From positions 62,001 through 126,000 of the forward strand of contig NZ_JAAIWM010000009.1 of the NCBI RefSeq assembly GCF_011008845.1: a stretch of 64,000 nucleotides of DNA, given 5' to 3'. The notes under the pieces are model-generated. The model was not told the DNA's origin and ran no database searches. It saw only the letters and a list, made by a program, of their open reading frames with translations. Origin of the DNA: Bacillus mesophilus. Its GTDB lineage: Bacteria; Bacillota; Bacilli; Bacillales; SA4. Shown here piece after piece: positions 7,953 to 17,062 of this stretch. The translations under genes and the position numbers were made by a program. How positions within the stretch are numbered: position 1 is the stretch's first letter; each line of letters starts with the position of its first letter.

Positions 7953-8345
7953 CCATCCCCCCTTAACCTTAACTAGTATACCGTGACTAACCGGAAGACA
8001 AGCAGTTTCTTACTTTGTTTCTCATTAAATTACTATTTTAGAAAAATAATTTCACTTTCCTATTAAATGTTAATTTTAAAAGAAGCTTAAAAAATATGAG
8101 TAGAACAATACTTTTTAATAAGTTTAATTAAACGTTTGTTTAAATGCTCACTCATTATTTTTATACTACAGTAGTTTTAAACCAATAATATATTAGATGA
8201 GGTATTCCGTTTATGTAATTTAAAAAGATATAAAAGTTACTCTCTGTTTTGAGTTATAAGCTTGAAAGGTATTCTTCCATTCCTACTTCTGCTAAAATGT
8301 CTATATCACGAAACAAGCGAAATTAAATCTAGAAAGGTGTTTTAT
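7953..8345. promoter_or_regulatory. Intergenic region with TTAAAC-N4-GTTTAA palindrome
   Basis: This is the divergent gap between the MFS relic and the HAD phosphatase gene. The only clear signal is TTAAAC-GTTT-GTTTAA at 8128-8143, a perfect 6+6 inverted repeat with a four-base spacer, operator-like in form. The regulator is unknown. The rest is A/T rich with no ORF that has a ribosome site. Confidence 0.4.
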
Positions 8346-9137
8346 ATGCCATCCTACAAAATTGTCTTCTTAGATATAGATGGAACGATTTTACAACCTG
8401 ATCATACGATTCAGGATTCCACAAAGAGTGCGATTCAGCAATTACAAGATCAGGATATTGAAGTGTTTTTAGCAACAGGCCGTCCACTTCACGAAATAAA
8501 AGAGCTTGGTAAAGAATTAAACATCACATCTTTTATAGCCTATAATGGAGCTTATGCGATCTACGAAAGGCAAGAGGTTTTTAAGGAAACCATGCCTCCT
8601 GAACAGATTTATCAATTTTTAGACATTGCTAATCAGAATGAACATCAACTTGTTTTATATACACATGAACAGAATGTATTTACTACTTTTGACAATGACG
8701 TTGTCCAACAATTTATTGAAACCTTCCATTTGAAACTGAATGCTATATATGAACCTTCTATTGATGATAAGGTTCTAGGTATTACCATTATTACCGATCA
8801 AGATCAGGCTGGGGCTCATTATCAGGATCATTTTAAGGATATCCATTTAACAGTTGTCAATGTAGCAGGTTTAACGGACTGTTTAGATGTCATTAGAGAT
8901 CATGTTAATAAAGGTGTGGCGGTAAAAGCTGTTTTAGAACGTTTAGGCCTACCTCCTGAAAGCTCAATAGCATTTGGAGATGGAATGAACGATAAAGAAA
9001 TGTTGATGACAGTTGGTGAAGGATTTGCGATGGGAAATGGTCATCCAGACCTTTTTAAGCACGCAAAGCATCAAACAACTGATGTAAAACATGACGGGAT
9101 TTTTAATGGTCTTAAATCATTAGGTCTAGTTAAATAA
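8346..9137 (+). CDS. HAD superfamily Cof-type phosphatase
   Basis: A cytoplasmic phosphatase of the Cof subfamily that usually acts on sugar or flavin phosphates. The ATG at 8346 follows AAAGGTG and gives 263 residues starting PSYKIVFLDIDGT, so motif I (DIDGT) is in its normal place. ATGRP is motif II, the Lys in NKGVAVKAVLERLG is motif III, and FGDGMNDKEML is motif IV. A C2 cap lies between motifs II and III. The reading from 8262 lacks a ribosome site at its start and adds residues not found in the family. It is a single gene followed by a terminator. Confidence 0.92.
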   Translation: MPSYKIVFLDIDGTILQPDHTIQDSTKSAIQQLQDQDIEVFLATGRPLHEIKELGKELNITSFIAYNGAYAIYERQEVFKETMPPEQIYQFLDIANQNEHQLVLYTHEQNVFTTFDNDVVQQFIETFHLKLNAIYEPSIDDKVLGITIITDQDQAGAHYQDHFKDIHLTVVNVAGLTDCLDVIRDHVNKGVAVKAVLERLGLPPESSIAFGDGMNDKEMLMTVGEGFAMGNGHPDLFKHAKHQTTDVKHDGIFNGLKSLGLVK

Positions 9138-9191
9138 TTCATTCATCTTCAATCTGATAGCTCAATTCTTTTCAATTAGTAAACGATGATC

Positions 9192-9227
9192 GTAGCGTTC
9201 TTGTAAGTTCAGGAGTGCTACTTTTTT
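9192..9227 (+). terminator. Terminator after HAD phosphatase gene
   Basis: GTAGC pairs with GCTAC around a long loop and is followed by TTTTTT. The stem is modest but well placed. Confidence 0.6.
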
Positions 9228-9405
9228 ATTTATCCAAAGTACGAGAATATTGTAACGAAATCAAAAAATAATTACTCTGGTAGGATAAAAAAATCACTTA
9301 AAAGAATACTAACTTTGTGTAAACCATAGAGGATGATATTCAAAGAATTTGGCAGACTCCTCTTACATAACAAAATACGTTTACAACAAAAGTTTAGGAG
9401 GTTGA

Positions 9406-9900
9406 ATGATGAAGAAAAGATTTACGTTAGTTTTATTGATGTTTGTGCTGATGTTATCAGCCACAAATGGAGTGTTTGCAGCAGAGGATACTTCTAGTAA
9501 AAAGGATATCGTTGAGACAGCGGTAGAAGCTGGAGACTTTACGATCTTAGCAGCTGCTCTGGAGAAGGCTGGGTTGGTCGACACTTTGAAAGGTGCTGGT
9601 CCATTTACAGTTTTCGCACCGACAGATGAGGCTTTTAAAAAATTATTAAAGAAATTGGACATTACATCAGATGAATTATTAAAAAGAGATGATTTAAAGG
9701 AAATTCTTCTGTATCATGTCTTATCAGGTAAAGTTCTGTCAACTGACCTTAAAGATGGTATGACACCGGAAACGTTGGCCAAGAAAACAGTTAAAATTTC
9801 ACTTGATCCTGTTAAAGCAAATGATGCAAATGTTGTAAAGGCAGACATAGAGGCTTCTAATGGAGTTATTCATGTCATTGATGAAGTATTACTTCCTTAG
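9406..9900 (+). CDS. Secreted fasciclin (FAS1) domain protein
   Basis: The 164-residue protein has a clear signal peptide (KK-RFTLVLLMFVLMLSATNGVFA, cleavage before AED near residue 26) and one FAS1 domain. The two FAS1 boxes are seen: GPFTVFAPTDEAFKKL (H1) and NGVIHVIDEVLLP (H2), with the YH motif LLYHVLSGKV between. FAS1 domains mediate cell-surface adhesion or matrix contact. There is no LPXTG anchor and no lipobox, so the mature protein should be released or loosely bound. AGGAGG precedes the ATG ATG start pair. The gene stands alone. Confidence 0.92.
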   Translation: MMKKRFTLVLLMFVLMLSATNGVFAAEDTSSKKDIVETAVEAGDFTILAAALEKAGLVDTLKGAGPFTVFAPTDEAFKKLLKKLDITSDELLKRDDLKEILLYHVLSGKVLSTDLKDGMTPETLAKKTVKISLDPVKANDANVVKADIEASNGVIHVIDEVLLP

Positions 9901-9913
9901 GATACTGCAGGAT

Positions 9914-9947
9914 AAGACTGAATTCTTAAGGGAATTCAGTCTTTTTT
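9914..9947 (+). terminator. Terminator after fasciclin gene
   Basis: AAGACTGAATTC pairs with GAATTCAGTCTT and runs into TTTTTATTT. Confidence 0.88.
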
Positions 9948-9963
9948 ATTTACTATATTAAAT

Positions 9964-10161
9964 CTAAATGTCAATTTTCATGACATCCTTAATAAAAGAA
10001 AAATTCTCAAGTTCTTTTTCACTAATGGATAGTCTTTCTTTTAAATCTGTTGTTCTGAGTACATACTCTTTAACTCCAATAAATTCTGATTCACTAACCA
10101 AGTAAAACTGTGATCCTCTTTTATATTCCTTAAACCGTCTTTTTAGTTTAAATAACTTCAT
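9964..10161 (-). CDS. Small basic protein of unknown function
   Basis: The chosen ATG has GAGGT seven bases upstream and gives 65 residues; the longer reading to 10281 runs through a terminator hairpin and is unlikely. The N-terminus is basic (KLFKLKRRFKEYKRG). The rest is mixed with SEFIGVKEYVLRTTDLKERL, and the end is acidic and hydrophobic. No membrane helix, signal or known motif is visible. It lies downstream of the MATE pump gene but beyond that gene's terminator, so it is probably transcribed on its own. Confidence 0.5.
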   Translation of the reverse strand: MKLFKLKRRFKEYKRGSQFYLVSESEFIGVKEYVLRTTDLKERLSISEKELENFSFIKDVMKIDI

Positions 10162-10229
10162 ACTTTTAACCTCATGTGATAAATTTTGGCCATGATTCAA
10201 ACCGTGACAGATTTTATTATTACAATAAA

Positions 10230-10276
10230 CCATAAAAGAAACAAGAGACCTAATCAGCAAGTGATTAGGTCTCTTG
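10230..10276 (-). terminator. Terminator of MATE pump gene
   Basis: A near-perfect 15-base stem CAAGAGACCTAATCA / TGATTAGGTCTCTTG is followed, on the minus strand, by TTTCTTTTATGG. Confidence 0.85.
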
Positions 10277-10305
10277 TTCATGTCAGCTTGATGATTTATT
10301 TATAT

Positions 10306-11718
10306 CTATACATCGACACCAACTAAATCGCCTTTTTTATCATCAAACTGATTTTGGTCATCATTAGATACCAGTATCTTTTTCTCCCAAACTCGACTCT
10401 TCCACCTAAAATACATGATAATTCCTCTTAACCACTCATCAACAATAAAGGAAATCCATACCCCTGCTAGACCGAGTCCTAACGTGATCCCTAAGAAGTA
10501 AGATAATGGTACACTAATGCCCCACATTGAGATAAAGGCCATCAGTACTGGAAAACGAGCATCTCCTGTAGCACGAAGTGAGTTGATTACAACAAGATTA
10601 AAGGTTCTACCAGGCTCCAGGATTAAGCTTAGAAGCAATAAAGAACCTCCCACTTGGATAATCACTTGATTGTCCGTAAAGATTGATATAAGATGTTCTC
10701 TAAAAATGGCAACCAAAACGGCAATAAGAATCGTTATGATGATACTAGATTTTAAACTCTTCAATAGCTGATTATAGGCACCATCAAAATCCCTTGCACC
10801 AACTTTATGTCCAATTAGGATTTGAGTTCCCTGTCCCATCGCTAAACCAAATAATAAGATGAATGACATAATATTAAAGGCATAGACACGAGTCGTAAGT
10901 GCCTCTGCTCCAATTATGGCAATAATAGCTGTAATGGCAATTTGACTAGTATTATAGATTGCTTGTTCTCCGGCTGCAGGTACTCCAATATTTAAAATCT
11001 TTTTAATTTGCTTAATATCAAAATTCAAATAATCTTTAAAGGCGATCGAAATCGGTAATAGCTTATAGATTAGTCGGAACATTAATAGTAACGCGACAGC
11101 CCTGCTTACCGCTGTTGCAATGGCAATACCTTGAACACCCATCTCTGGTAAACCAAAGAATCCGTAGATTAGAAGCGCATTACCAACCACATTGATGACA
11201 TTCATGATAATGGAAACGAACATTGCATCCTTTGTGAAGCCATTGGCTCTAAGAATGGAAGCAAGCGTAATTAATAATGCTTGAGTAAATATAGTTCCTC
11301 CGACAATTAACAAATACTGACTAGCATAACCTTTAATCTCTTCAGTTAGTTCGAAAAGATTTAAAAAATCCTCTCTAAAAACAACAACTGCTACACTAAC
11401 CAAGATCCCAAAAATCAGATTAAGAGTAATTGAGATTGCTGAAGCATTTTTCGCCTCAAGAATCTTTTTAGCTCCAAGATATTGTGAAACTAATACGGCT
11501 GTACCAGTTGCAACAAAGCCAAATAATAAAATCGTAAAGAAAACTAGTTGATTTGCTACTCCTACCGCTGCTACAGCATCATCTGATACATGTGAAAGCA
11601 TAAACGTGTCCGTACTTCCCATTAACATGTGTAGAAATAACTCTATAAAAATTGGCCAAGTTAATGCAAACAATGTTAATGGCTTTGTGATGATCTTTTT
11701 GTTGTTTTTAATTTCCAT
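10306..11718 (-). CDS. MATE family multidrug efflux transporter
   Basis: A cation-coupled efflux pump with 12 predicted helices. The start at 11718 has GGGTGA six bases upstream; a GTG nine bases earlier is too close to that site. The 470-residue protein begins FALTWPIFIELFLHMLMGSTDTF, the usual MATE opening with Pro and Asp in helix 1. Its two halves each carry a similar helix order (ANQLVFFTILLFGFVATGTA and MSFILLFGLAMGQGTQILIG). Charged residues collect at the C-terminus (NDDQNQFDDKKGD). It is single in its transcript. The GC hairpin CCGAGG...CCTCGG at 11753-11777 lies in its leader. Substrate is unknown. Confidence 0.93.
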   Translation of the reverse strand: MEIKNNKKIITKPLTLFALTWPIFIELFLHMLMGSTDTFMLSHVSDDAVAAVGVANQLVFFTILLFGFVATGTAVLVSQYLGAKKILEAKNASAISITLNLIFGILVSVAVVVFREDFLNLFELTEEIKGYASQYLLIVGGTIFTQALLITLASILRANGFTKDAMFVSIIMNVINVVGNALLIYGFFGLPEMGVQGIAIATAVSRAVALLLMFRLIYKLLPISIAFKDYLNFDIKQIKKILNIGVPAAGEQAIYNTSQIAITAIIAIIGAEALTTRVYAFNIMSFILLFGLAMGQGTQILIGHKVGARDFDGAYNQLLKSLKSSIIITILIAVLVAIFREHLISIFTDNQVIIQVGGSLLLLSLILEPGRTFNLVVINSLRATGDARFPVLMAFISMWGISVPLSYFLGITLGLGLAGVWISFIVDEWLRGIIMYFRWKSRVWEKKILVSNDDQNQFDDKKGDLVGVDV

Positions 11719-11727
11719 GCTGTTCAC

Positions 11728-12056
11728 CCTTTTCCATTAGAAATCCGAGGAAGAATTAACTCCCTCGGAGAAAAAATTTGAATAAAAATTGTTTGATTAA
11801 AAGGATCATTGTCTTTATTAGGCTAGACAATTATACTTAAGTAAGGAAACCGGTTTCTGAAAGTCACCTTAAAAGGACTTCACCCAGAATATTAATCATA
11901 TATACACATTATAAGTCGTGTTTAGTTCTGAAGCAATGCTTATAAATTTCAATTTACCCCCGAAATGAGGAATCGTTTTAAATTAGAAAAGAACGCATCA
12001 GAGAATTTCTTACAATTAGTAGATAATACTAGTAAAACTCACTGGAGGCAAGAAAA
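11728..12056. promoter_or_regulatory. Divergent promoter region with leader hairpin and LacI-type operator
   Basis: GAAACCGGTTTC at 11846-11857 is a perfect 12-base palindrome identical to the core of the operators near the beta-glucoside genes. CCGAGG (11753-11758) pairs with CCTCGG (about 11772-11777) in the MATE leader. The operator could act on the dehydrogenase gene starting at 12057, on the MATE gene, or on both. Confidence 0.6.
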
Positions 12057-13043
12057 ATGAAGAAGGTAAGAGTTGGAATTATTGGTTGTGGCTCCATCAC
12101 CAAAAGTTATCATGCTCCTTATTATCACAATCACCCTAATGTAGAGCTTGTTGCGTTTTATGATCGAAATCCTGAGCGCGCTGAACAGCTAGTCGCAAAA
12201 TATGGTGGAAAAGCGGTTTCCTCCTATCAGGAAATTACTGAATCCCCTGATATTGATGCAATTAGCGATTGTTCCTCAAACGAGACTCATCATATTATCT
12301 CCACCTCTGCCTTAAAGCATGGTAAGCATGTTTTATGTGAAAAACCTTTAGCAATTGGAGTAGAGCAAGCAAAGGAACTCATTAAAGTTCAGGAGGAATC
12401 AGGAAACATCCTAATGGTAAATCATAATCAACGGTTCCTTGCATCGCATCAAAAAGCTAAGGAGTTGTTGCTAAGTAACATACTCGGAAAGGTATTAACT
12501 TTTCAAACCACGTTTAGTCATCCTGGTCCTGAATTCTGGGCAGCAACCAAAGGAAGTGCTACCTGGTTTTTTGATAAAAACCGATCTGGTCTTGGTGTTG
12601 GTGGCGATTTAGGTGTACATAAAATTGATTTACTTCGCTTTTTACTTGATGACGAGATTATTGATTTCAAAAGTTTTGAAGCAACGTTAGAAAAAAAGAA
12701 AACAGATGGTACACCAATTGATGTGGCCGATAACATGGTTTGCATCATGAGAACTGCAAAAGGGGCAATTGGAACTGGAGCGTTTAGCTGGACCTATAAA
12801 AATGGAGTAAATAATAAGACGAACCTTTACTGTGAGTTCGGTACGATGGAAATTGATCCTGACACAGAAAACTGCCTTGTTATTCGTAAGGGAGCAGAAA
12901 ATCCTCTTATATTTACTCAAACTGAACTTAAAAGCTATGCTACTAACAGTATAGACACATTTATTCACTCCATCATTAACAACACACCACCACCGGTAAC
13001 TGGTATTGATGGATTAAAAACAATTGAGGTACTCGGATCATGA
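12057..13043 (+). CDS. Gfo/Idh/MocA family NAD(P)-dependent sugar dehydrogenase
   Basis: An N-terminal Rossmann domain (VGIIGCGSI, residues 6-14) is followed by the family marker CEKPLAI and a C-terminal substrate-binding domain with GGDLGVHKIDLLRFLL, whose His is the usual catalytic residue. AGGCAAG precedes the ATG. Such enzymes oxidise or reduce sugars and inositols at a hydroxyl. The operator GAAACCGGTTTC upstream suggests it belongs to the beta-glucoside regulon. At 328 residues it is slightly short: the protein ends at IEVLGS, and a one-base shift would extend it by about a dozen residues in the style of the family's C-terminal helix. A late frameshift is possible. Confidence 0.88.
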   Translation: MKKVRVGIIGCGSITKSYHAPYYHNHPNVELVAFYDRNPERAEQLVAKYGGKAVSSYQEITESPDIDAISDCSSNETHHIISTSALKHGKHVLCEKPLAIGVEQAKELIKVQEESGNILMVNHNQRFLASHQKAKELLLSNILGKVLTFQTTFSHPGPEFWAATKGSATWFFDKNRSGLGVGGDLGVHKIDLLRFLLDDEIIDFKSFEATLEKKKTDGTPIDVADNMVCIMRTAKGAIGTGAFSWTYKNGVNNKTNLYCEFGTMEIDPDTENCLVIRKGAENPLIFTQTELKSYATNSIDTFIHSIINNTPPPVTGIDGLKTIEVLGS

Positions 13044-13081
13044 ATCTAGTGTAATAGAAATTATGATGGTATAAACATATT

Positions 13082-13135
13082 AACCATAGTAAAACGAAGA
13101 GAGTACGAGTCTCCTTCATTTTATTATGGTTTTTC
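13082..13135 (+). terminator. Terminator after dehydrogenase gene
   Basis: A long imperfect stem (AACCATAGTAAAACGAAG with CTTCATTTTATTATGGTT) is followed by TTTCT. Confidence 0.7.
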
Positions 13136-13191
13136 TAAATTATGGGCAAGATATAAAAACAAAATTCTTGAAAAGGAGGATTTAAAATTGT

Positions 13192-13746
13192 ATGTCCAAA
13201 ACAGAACTTTTAAAAAAGATTGATCAATTAGATTCGGAATTAATGGATTATATTATACAATTTTGGGTTAACTATAGTCATTTTGGAACATGGCAATATT
13301 GGATAACAGTGGCTACATTTATTACTCCTTTAATCATTGCCATTATATTTATTGATAAAAGAAAAATCTTCCAAATAGCCTTCTTCGGCTATACTTTCCA
13401 TGTAATATTCATGTATCTTGACGTTTTTCTTTCTCGATTTAATTTTTGGGATCATCCTTATATGCTAATTCCATTTATTCCTCTGAGTATAGCAGTGGAC
13501 GGTGCTCTTATTCCTATGATTTTTATGCTTGCCTATCAGTTTGCGATAAATCGAAAAAAGAACTTTTTTGTGGTTACCGTGATTACAGCAATTGGAGTTA
13601 TAGGTATGGCGTGGACTTGGACACTTCTTGGTATGTTAGTTCTAGATAATGGGCTAAACTTATTCCATGTTTATCTCATGGATATTGGCACTGCTTTTCT
13701 TGCCTATGGTCTTACAAACTTCTTTCTAAAACTAAAGGGTAAGTGA
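13192..13746 (+). CDS. CBO0543-type membrane protein of unknown function
   Basis: The ATG follows AAGGAGG. The 184-residue protein has a short amphipathic N-terminus (SKTELLKKIDQLDSELMD) and about five membrane helices from residue 38 on. The arrangement of Trp/Phe-rich loops (FNFWDHPYMLIPFIPLSIAVDG) resembles the CBO0543 family of uncharacterised Firmicutes membrane proteins. The family has no known function. The gene is alone between two terminators. Confidence 0.7.
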   Translation: MSKTELLKKIDQLDSELMDYIIQFWVNYSHFGTWQYWITVATFITPLIIAIIFIDKRKIFQIAFFGYTFHVIFMYLDVFLSRFNFWDHPYMLIPFIPLSIAVDGALIPMIFMLAYQFAINRKKNFFVVTVITAIGVIGMAWTWTLLGMLVLDNGLNLFHVYLMDIGTAFLAYGLTNFFLKLKGK

Positions 13747-13774
13747 ATTCGTAGTTTAAACCGATAGGAAAAGA

Positions 13775-13796
13775 GGACGTTGCAATTGCAACGTCC
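13775..13796. terminator. Bidirectional terminator
   Basis: A perfect 22-base palindrome built on GGACGTTGCAA. It lies between two convergent genes. Confidence 0.8.
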
Positions 13797-13807
13797 CTCG
13801 TATCATT

Positions 13808-14791
13808 TTAATAAACACCACGAATATATTTATGAACCTCGTTCTTATAAAATTGTTGAATTTTTTTCAGTTCCTCTGCAGAGTAAGAAGGAACATTAAG
13901 AGCACCTAAATTATCCTGTACTTGCTTTACATTTCTAAAGCCTGGGATGACACAGCTAATCTCTGGCTGATCAATAATCCAGCGAAGAGCCGCTCTAGTC
14001 ATATTAACTCTATCATTAGCAATCCAAGCAAGGTCTTGACTTAATTTCACACCACGTTCGAATTCTAGTCCTCCAAAGGTTTCTCCCACATTAAATGCTT
14101 CACCATTACGATTAAATTTGCGGTGATCATCCTCTTCAAAGGTTGATTGAGTAGTAAATTTCCCAGTTAATAGCCCACTTGCTAGTGGAAGTCTCACCAG
14201 AATACCTACACCCTTTTCAGAAGCATATGGCAGTAGCTGTTCTAATGGCTTTTGACGTAACATATTAAAAATAACCTGGATCGCACTCGCCTTTGTTTCA
14301 TTGACAACATACAATCCCTCTTCAACTGTTTCTACACTCACACCGTAGTATTTAATTTTTCCTTCTTTTATCAAATCCTCAAGAACTTCAAATACATCAC
14401 CCTGCTTGATGATTTCAAATGGTGGGCAGTGGACTTGATACAAATCAATGGCATCACGCTTCAAGCGCTTTAAGCTAGCCTCGCAATATTCACGTACCTT
14501 CTCTTTTGAATAGGTAGTAGGATCATGAATGTCTCCCATACGGCAAAACTTAGTAGCAATATGAATCTGATCTTCTTTACCCTTAGTGGCCTTTGCTAGT
14601 AGCTCTTCACTATGTCCATCGCCATATACATCAGCTGTATCAAAGAAGTTGACACCAGCCTCCATCGCAACCTGTAAGCCTTTTAATGACTCTTCATCAT
14701 TTACTTTGCCCCATGCTCCGCCAATTGCCCATGTTCCGAAGCTTAATTCACTGACAGATAAATCCGTTTTTCCAAGCTTTCTATATTTCAA
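13808..14791 (-). CDS. Aldo/keto reductase
   Basis: The TTG at 14791 is the start, with GGGAGG eight bases upstream. The 327-residue protein is a TIM-barrel NADPH-dependent oxidoreductase. The catalytic tetrad is visible as DTADVYGDG (Asp, Tyr), the Lys in IHIATKFC and the His in YQVHCPPF. NADP-binding residues lie in the C-terminal CVIPGFRNVKQVQDN. It is the third gene of a transcript with an SDR and a GH1 beta-glucosidase (44 bases behind the latter), so it probably processes aglycones or sugars released from beta-glucosides. The exact substrate is unknown. Confidence 0.92.
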   Translation of the reverse strand: MKYRKLGKTDLSVSELSFGTWAIGGAWGKVNDEESLKGLQVAMEAGVNFFDTADVYGDGHSEELLAKATKGKEDQIHIATKFCRMGDIHDPTTYSKEKVREYCEASLKRLKRDAIDLYQVHCPPFEIIKQGDVFEVLEDLIKEGKIKYYGVSVETVEEGLYVVNETKASAIQVIFNMLRQKPLEQLLPYASEKGVGILVRLPLASGLLTGKFTTQSTFEEDDHRKFNRNGEAFNVGETFGGLEFERGVKLSQDLAWIANDRVNMTRAALRWIIDQPEISCVIPGFRNVKQVQDNLGALNVPSYSAEELKKIQQFYKNEVHKYIRGVY

Positions 14792-14835
14792 AATAAATGC
14801 CTCCCTCGAAATGAATTCGTCTTTAGTTCAATTCT

Positions 14836-16191
14836 TTATTTTGTCTGATTGAAGCCATTTGCTTCAATTACAGTTTTATACCAAAGTGCACTGTTTTTAG
14901 GTGTGCGCTTAAGCGTATCATAGTCAACGCGTACCATTCCAAAGCGTTTTGAATAACCATATCGCCACTCGAAATTATCCATTAAAGACCATAGGTAGTA
15001 ACCTTTTAAGTTAACTCCAGCATCAATCGCATCTTTACAAGCCTTTAAATGCATTTCAATATACGCTCTGCGGTCTTCATCATTTATCGTACCGTCTTCA
15101 TCAACCTGATCTTCATAGGCTGCACCGTTCTCCGTAATGTAGACAGGAATATCGCCATAATCTGCTTTTATTCTTTGAAGAGTATCAACTAACCCCTGAG
15201 GCTCAACTTCCCAATCCATAAAGGTAACAGGTTTTCCTGTCTTTACAGACTCTACTCCGAGGAAACCTAATTCTCCTTGTGTACCAGGCTTATTTGTGGA
15301 GATCGAATAATAATTAACACCTAGAAAATCCGTAGGGCTAGACATCACTTCAAAATCTCCGTCTTTTATATAATCGAAGGTTTCAAACTTTGAATAGATA
15401 TCGACCATGTCTTGTGGATAGGAACCTTTTAAGACAGGATCTAAGAACCAACGATTTGAAAAGCCATCCTTTATGGCTGCTGCCTTTTTACATTCCTCAT
15501 TATCTTCAAGTGGGTATGTAGGCTCGATATTTAAAGTGATCCCGATTTCTCCACCTTTTGGTCCTAGCTCACGAAATGCCTGAGCAGCTTTACCATGTGA
15601 TAACAACAAATGATGAGAAGCTTTTAAATGTGAACGGAAGTCTACATAGCCAGGAGCAGCGTTCCCTAGGGAGTACCCCTTATAGGAAACAACCCATGGC
15701 TCATTATGAGTGCCCCACTTTTTAACCTGATTTCCTAGTTCCTGATATAAATAAGTGGCATAATCAGTAAAATAATCAGTCATATCTCGGTTCATCCAGC
15801 CTCCTTTATCCTGAAGAAGCTGAGGCAAATCCCAATGATATAAAGTTAAAAGAGGCTCAATTTCATTTTCTAATAGACTATTGATAAGTCTTTTATAGAA
15901 GTCCAGCCCTTTTGGGTTCGGCTTTCCGGTGCCCTCCGGGAAGATCCTCGACCATGCAACTGAAAATCGGTACGATTGTACTCCAAGTGATTTAATAAGT
16001 TTTACATCATCATCATATAAGTGGTAATGATTGCAAGCAATATCACCATTTTCTTTATTTCTTACCTTTCCAGGAATGCGACAAAAGCGATCCCAGATTG
16101 ATTCTCCTCGTCCATCTTCCTTAACCGCACCTTCAATCTGGTAGGATGAGGTAGCTGTGCCCCATATAAAATCTTTAGGAAATTGAATCAT
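14836..16191 (-). CDS. GH1 beta-glucosidase (first copy)
   Basis: A family 1 glycoside hydrolase of 451 residues and no signal peptide, so it acts inside the cell. The N-terminal signature FPKDFIWGTATSSYQIEGA is intact. Acid/base Glu164 lies in THNEPW and nucleophile Glu354 in YITENG. WSLMDNFEWRYGY near the end is the sugar-binding aglycone loop. There is no phosphate-binding SxxxxKxY loop, arguing for a plain beta-glucosidase and not a 6-phospho form; this fits import by the nearby ABC transporter. GGAGGAG precedes the ATG. A second GH1 gene lies at 18419-19765. The two proteins are clearly diverged and not a recent duplication. Confidence 0.95.
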   Translation of the reverse strand: MIQFPKDFIWGTATSSYQIEGAVKEDGRGESIWDRFCRIPGKVRNKENGDIACNHYHLYDDDVKLIKSLGVQSYRFSVAWSRIFPEGTGKPNPKGLDFYKRLINSLLENEIEPLLTLYHWDLPQLLQDKGGWMNRDMTDYFTDYATYLYQELGNQVKKWGTHNEPWVVSYKGYSLGNAAPGYVDFRSHLKASHHLLLSHGKAAQAFRELGPKGGEIGITLNIEPTYPLEDNEECKKAAAIKDGFSNRWFLDPVLKGSYPQDMVDIYSKFETFDYIKDGDFEVMSSPTDFLGVNYYSISTNKPGTQGELGFLGVESVKTGKPVTFMDWEVEPQGLVDTLQRIKADYGDIPVYITENGAAYEDQVDEDGTINDEDRRAYIEMHLKACKDAIDAGVNLKGYYLWSLMDNFEWRYGYSKRFGMVRVDYDTLKRTPKNSALWYKTVIEANGFNQTK

Positions 16192-16243
16192 TGTTAACTC
16201 CTCCTCTTTTTAATCGTTATTGATATTTATAAACTAGATTTGG

Positions 16244-16951
16244 TTATTTCTCATTAATAGATTTACGTATCTCTTGAGCACTTAACCATTGTCCTGTTGG
16301 ACCATCGTTATCAAACAAAGCCAGTTGAAGAGCACCCGGTTGAACAGTTTCGACTTCATCCCATGCATCTGGACCACCTAGGTCTGTTTTTAACCAGCCT
16401 GGATCTAGACTGTTAACCAATACACCTGTATCCTTTAATTCAAAGGCTAAATCCTGTGTAAACTTATCTAATGCTGCTTTAGATACTGCATATGGACTAA
16501 GATTTGGTTGATCCTTAATTCCTGAAGTCATATTAATAATTCGACCATAGCCATTGTCCCTCATAGCAGGCGCAAATGCCTGACATAATTGGATCACACT
16601 ATAAAGATTGATTTGTAAGAGTCTATCAAAATCTTCAATCTTGAAATCCCATATTGATTTGTTTGGACTTTGGATTGCTGCATTATTGTAAAGTATGTCT
16701 ATTCTATTATGTTTTGCTTTTACTTGATCTACCATTTTTTGAATGTCTTCTTTAGACGATAGCTCTCCTTCAATTACATCTACGTCTATATTAAAAGGCT
16801 TTAGTAATTCAAGTGTCTTAGACGTATGATCCTTTTTTCTACCATGAATAATCAAATGACAGCCTTCCTTTGCTAGTGCTAGTGCAATTTGCTGTCCAAT
16901 ACCTCTACTTGAACCTGTAACTAATGCTAACTTACCTGTTAATTTTTCCAT
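16244..16951 (-). CDS. Short-chain dehydrogenase/reductase
   Basis: A 235-residue classical SDR. The cofactor site is TGSSRGIGQQIA (residues 12-23), NNAA follows, and the catalytic set is Ser (INMTSG), Tyr-x-x-x-Lys (YAVSKAALDKF). It is the first gene of the SDR-GH1-AKR transcript. AGAGGTGAG precedes the ATG. An operator-like GAAACCGGTTTA lies 56 bases upstream at 17007-17018, so expression is probably controlled by the LacI protein encoded next to it. The substrate is unknown. Confidence 0.92.
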   Translation of the reverse strand: MEKLTGKLALVTGSSRGIGQQIALALAKEGCHLIIHGRKKDHTSKTLELLKPFNIDVDVIEGELSSKEDIQKMVDQVKAKHNRIDILYNNAAIQSPNKSIWDFKIEDFDRLLQINLYSVIQLCQAFAPAMRDNGYGRIINMTSGIKDQPNLSPYAVSKAALDKFTQDLAFELKDTGVLVNSLDPGWLKTDLGGPDAWDEVETVQPGALQLALFDNDGPTGQWLSAQEIRKSINEK

Positions 16952-17006
16952 TTTTGCTCACCTCTTGGGTATAATATGTATACATTTACTTGACTCTACC
17001 ATCTTG

Positions 17007-17018
17007 GAAACCGGTTTA
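17007..17018. promoter_or_regulatory. LacI-type operator upstream of SDR-GH1-AKR operon
   Basis: GAAACCGGTTTA matches the perfect GAAACCGGTTTC at 11846-11857 except for the last base. It sits about 55 bases ahead of the SDR start codon, a usual place for a repressor site. Confidence 0.65.
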
Positions 17019-17062
17019 CTAACTTGTTAAATTTTTTTGTAGCTTATATCAACCTTAAAATA

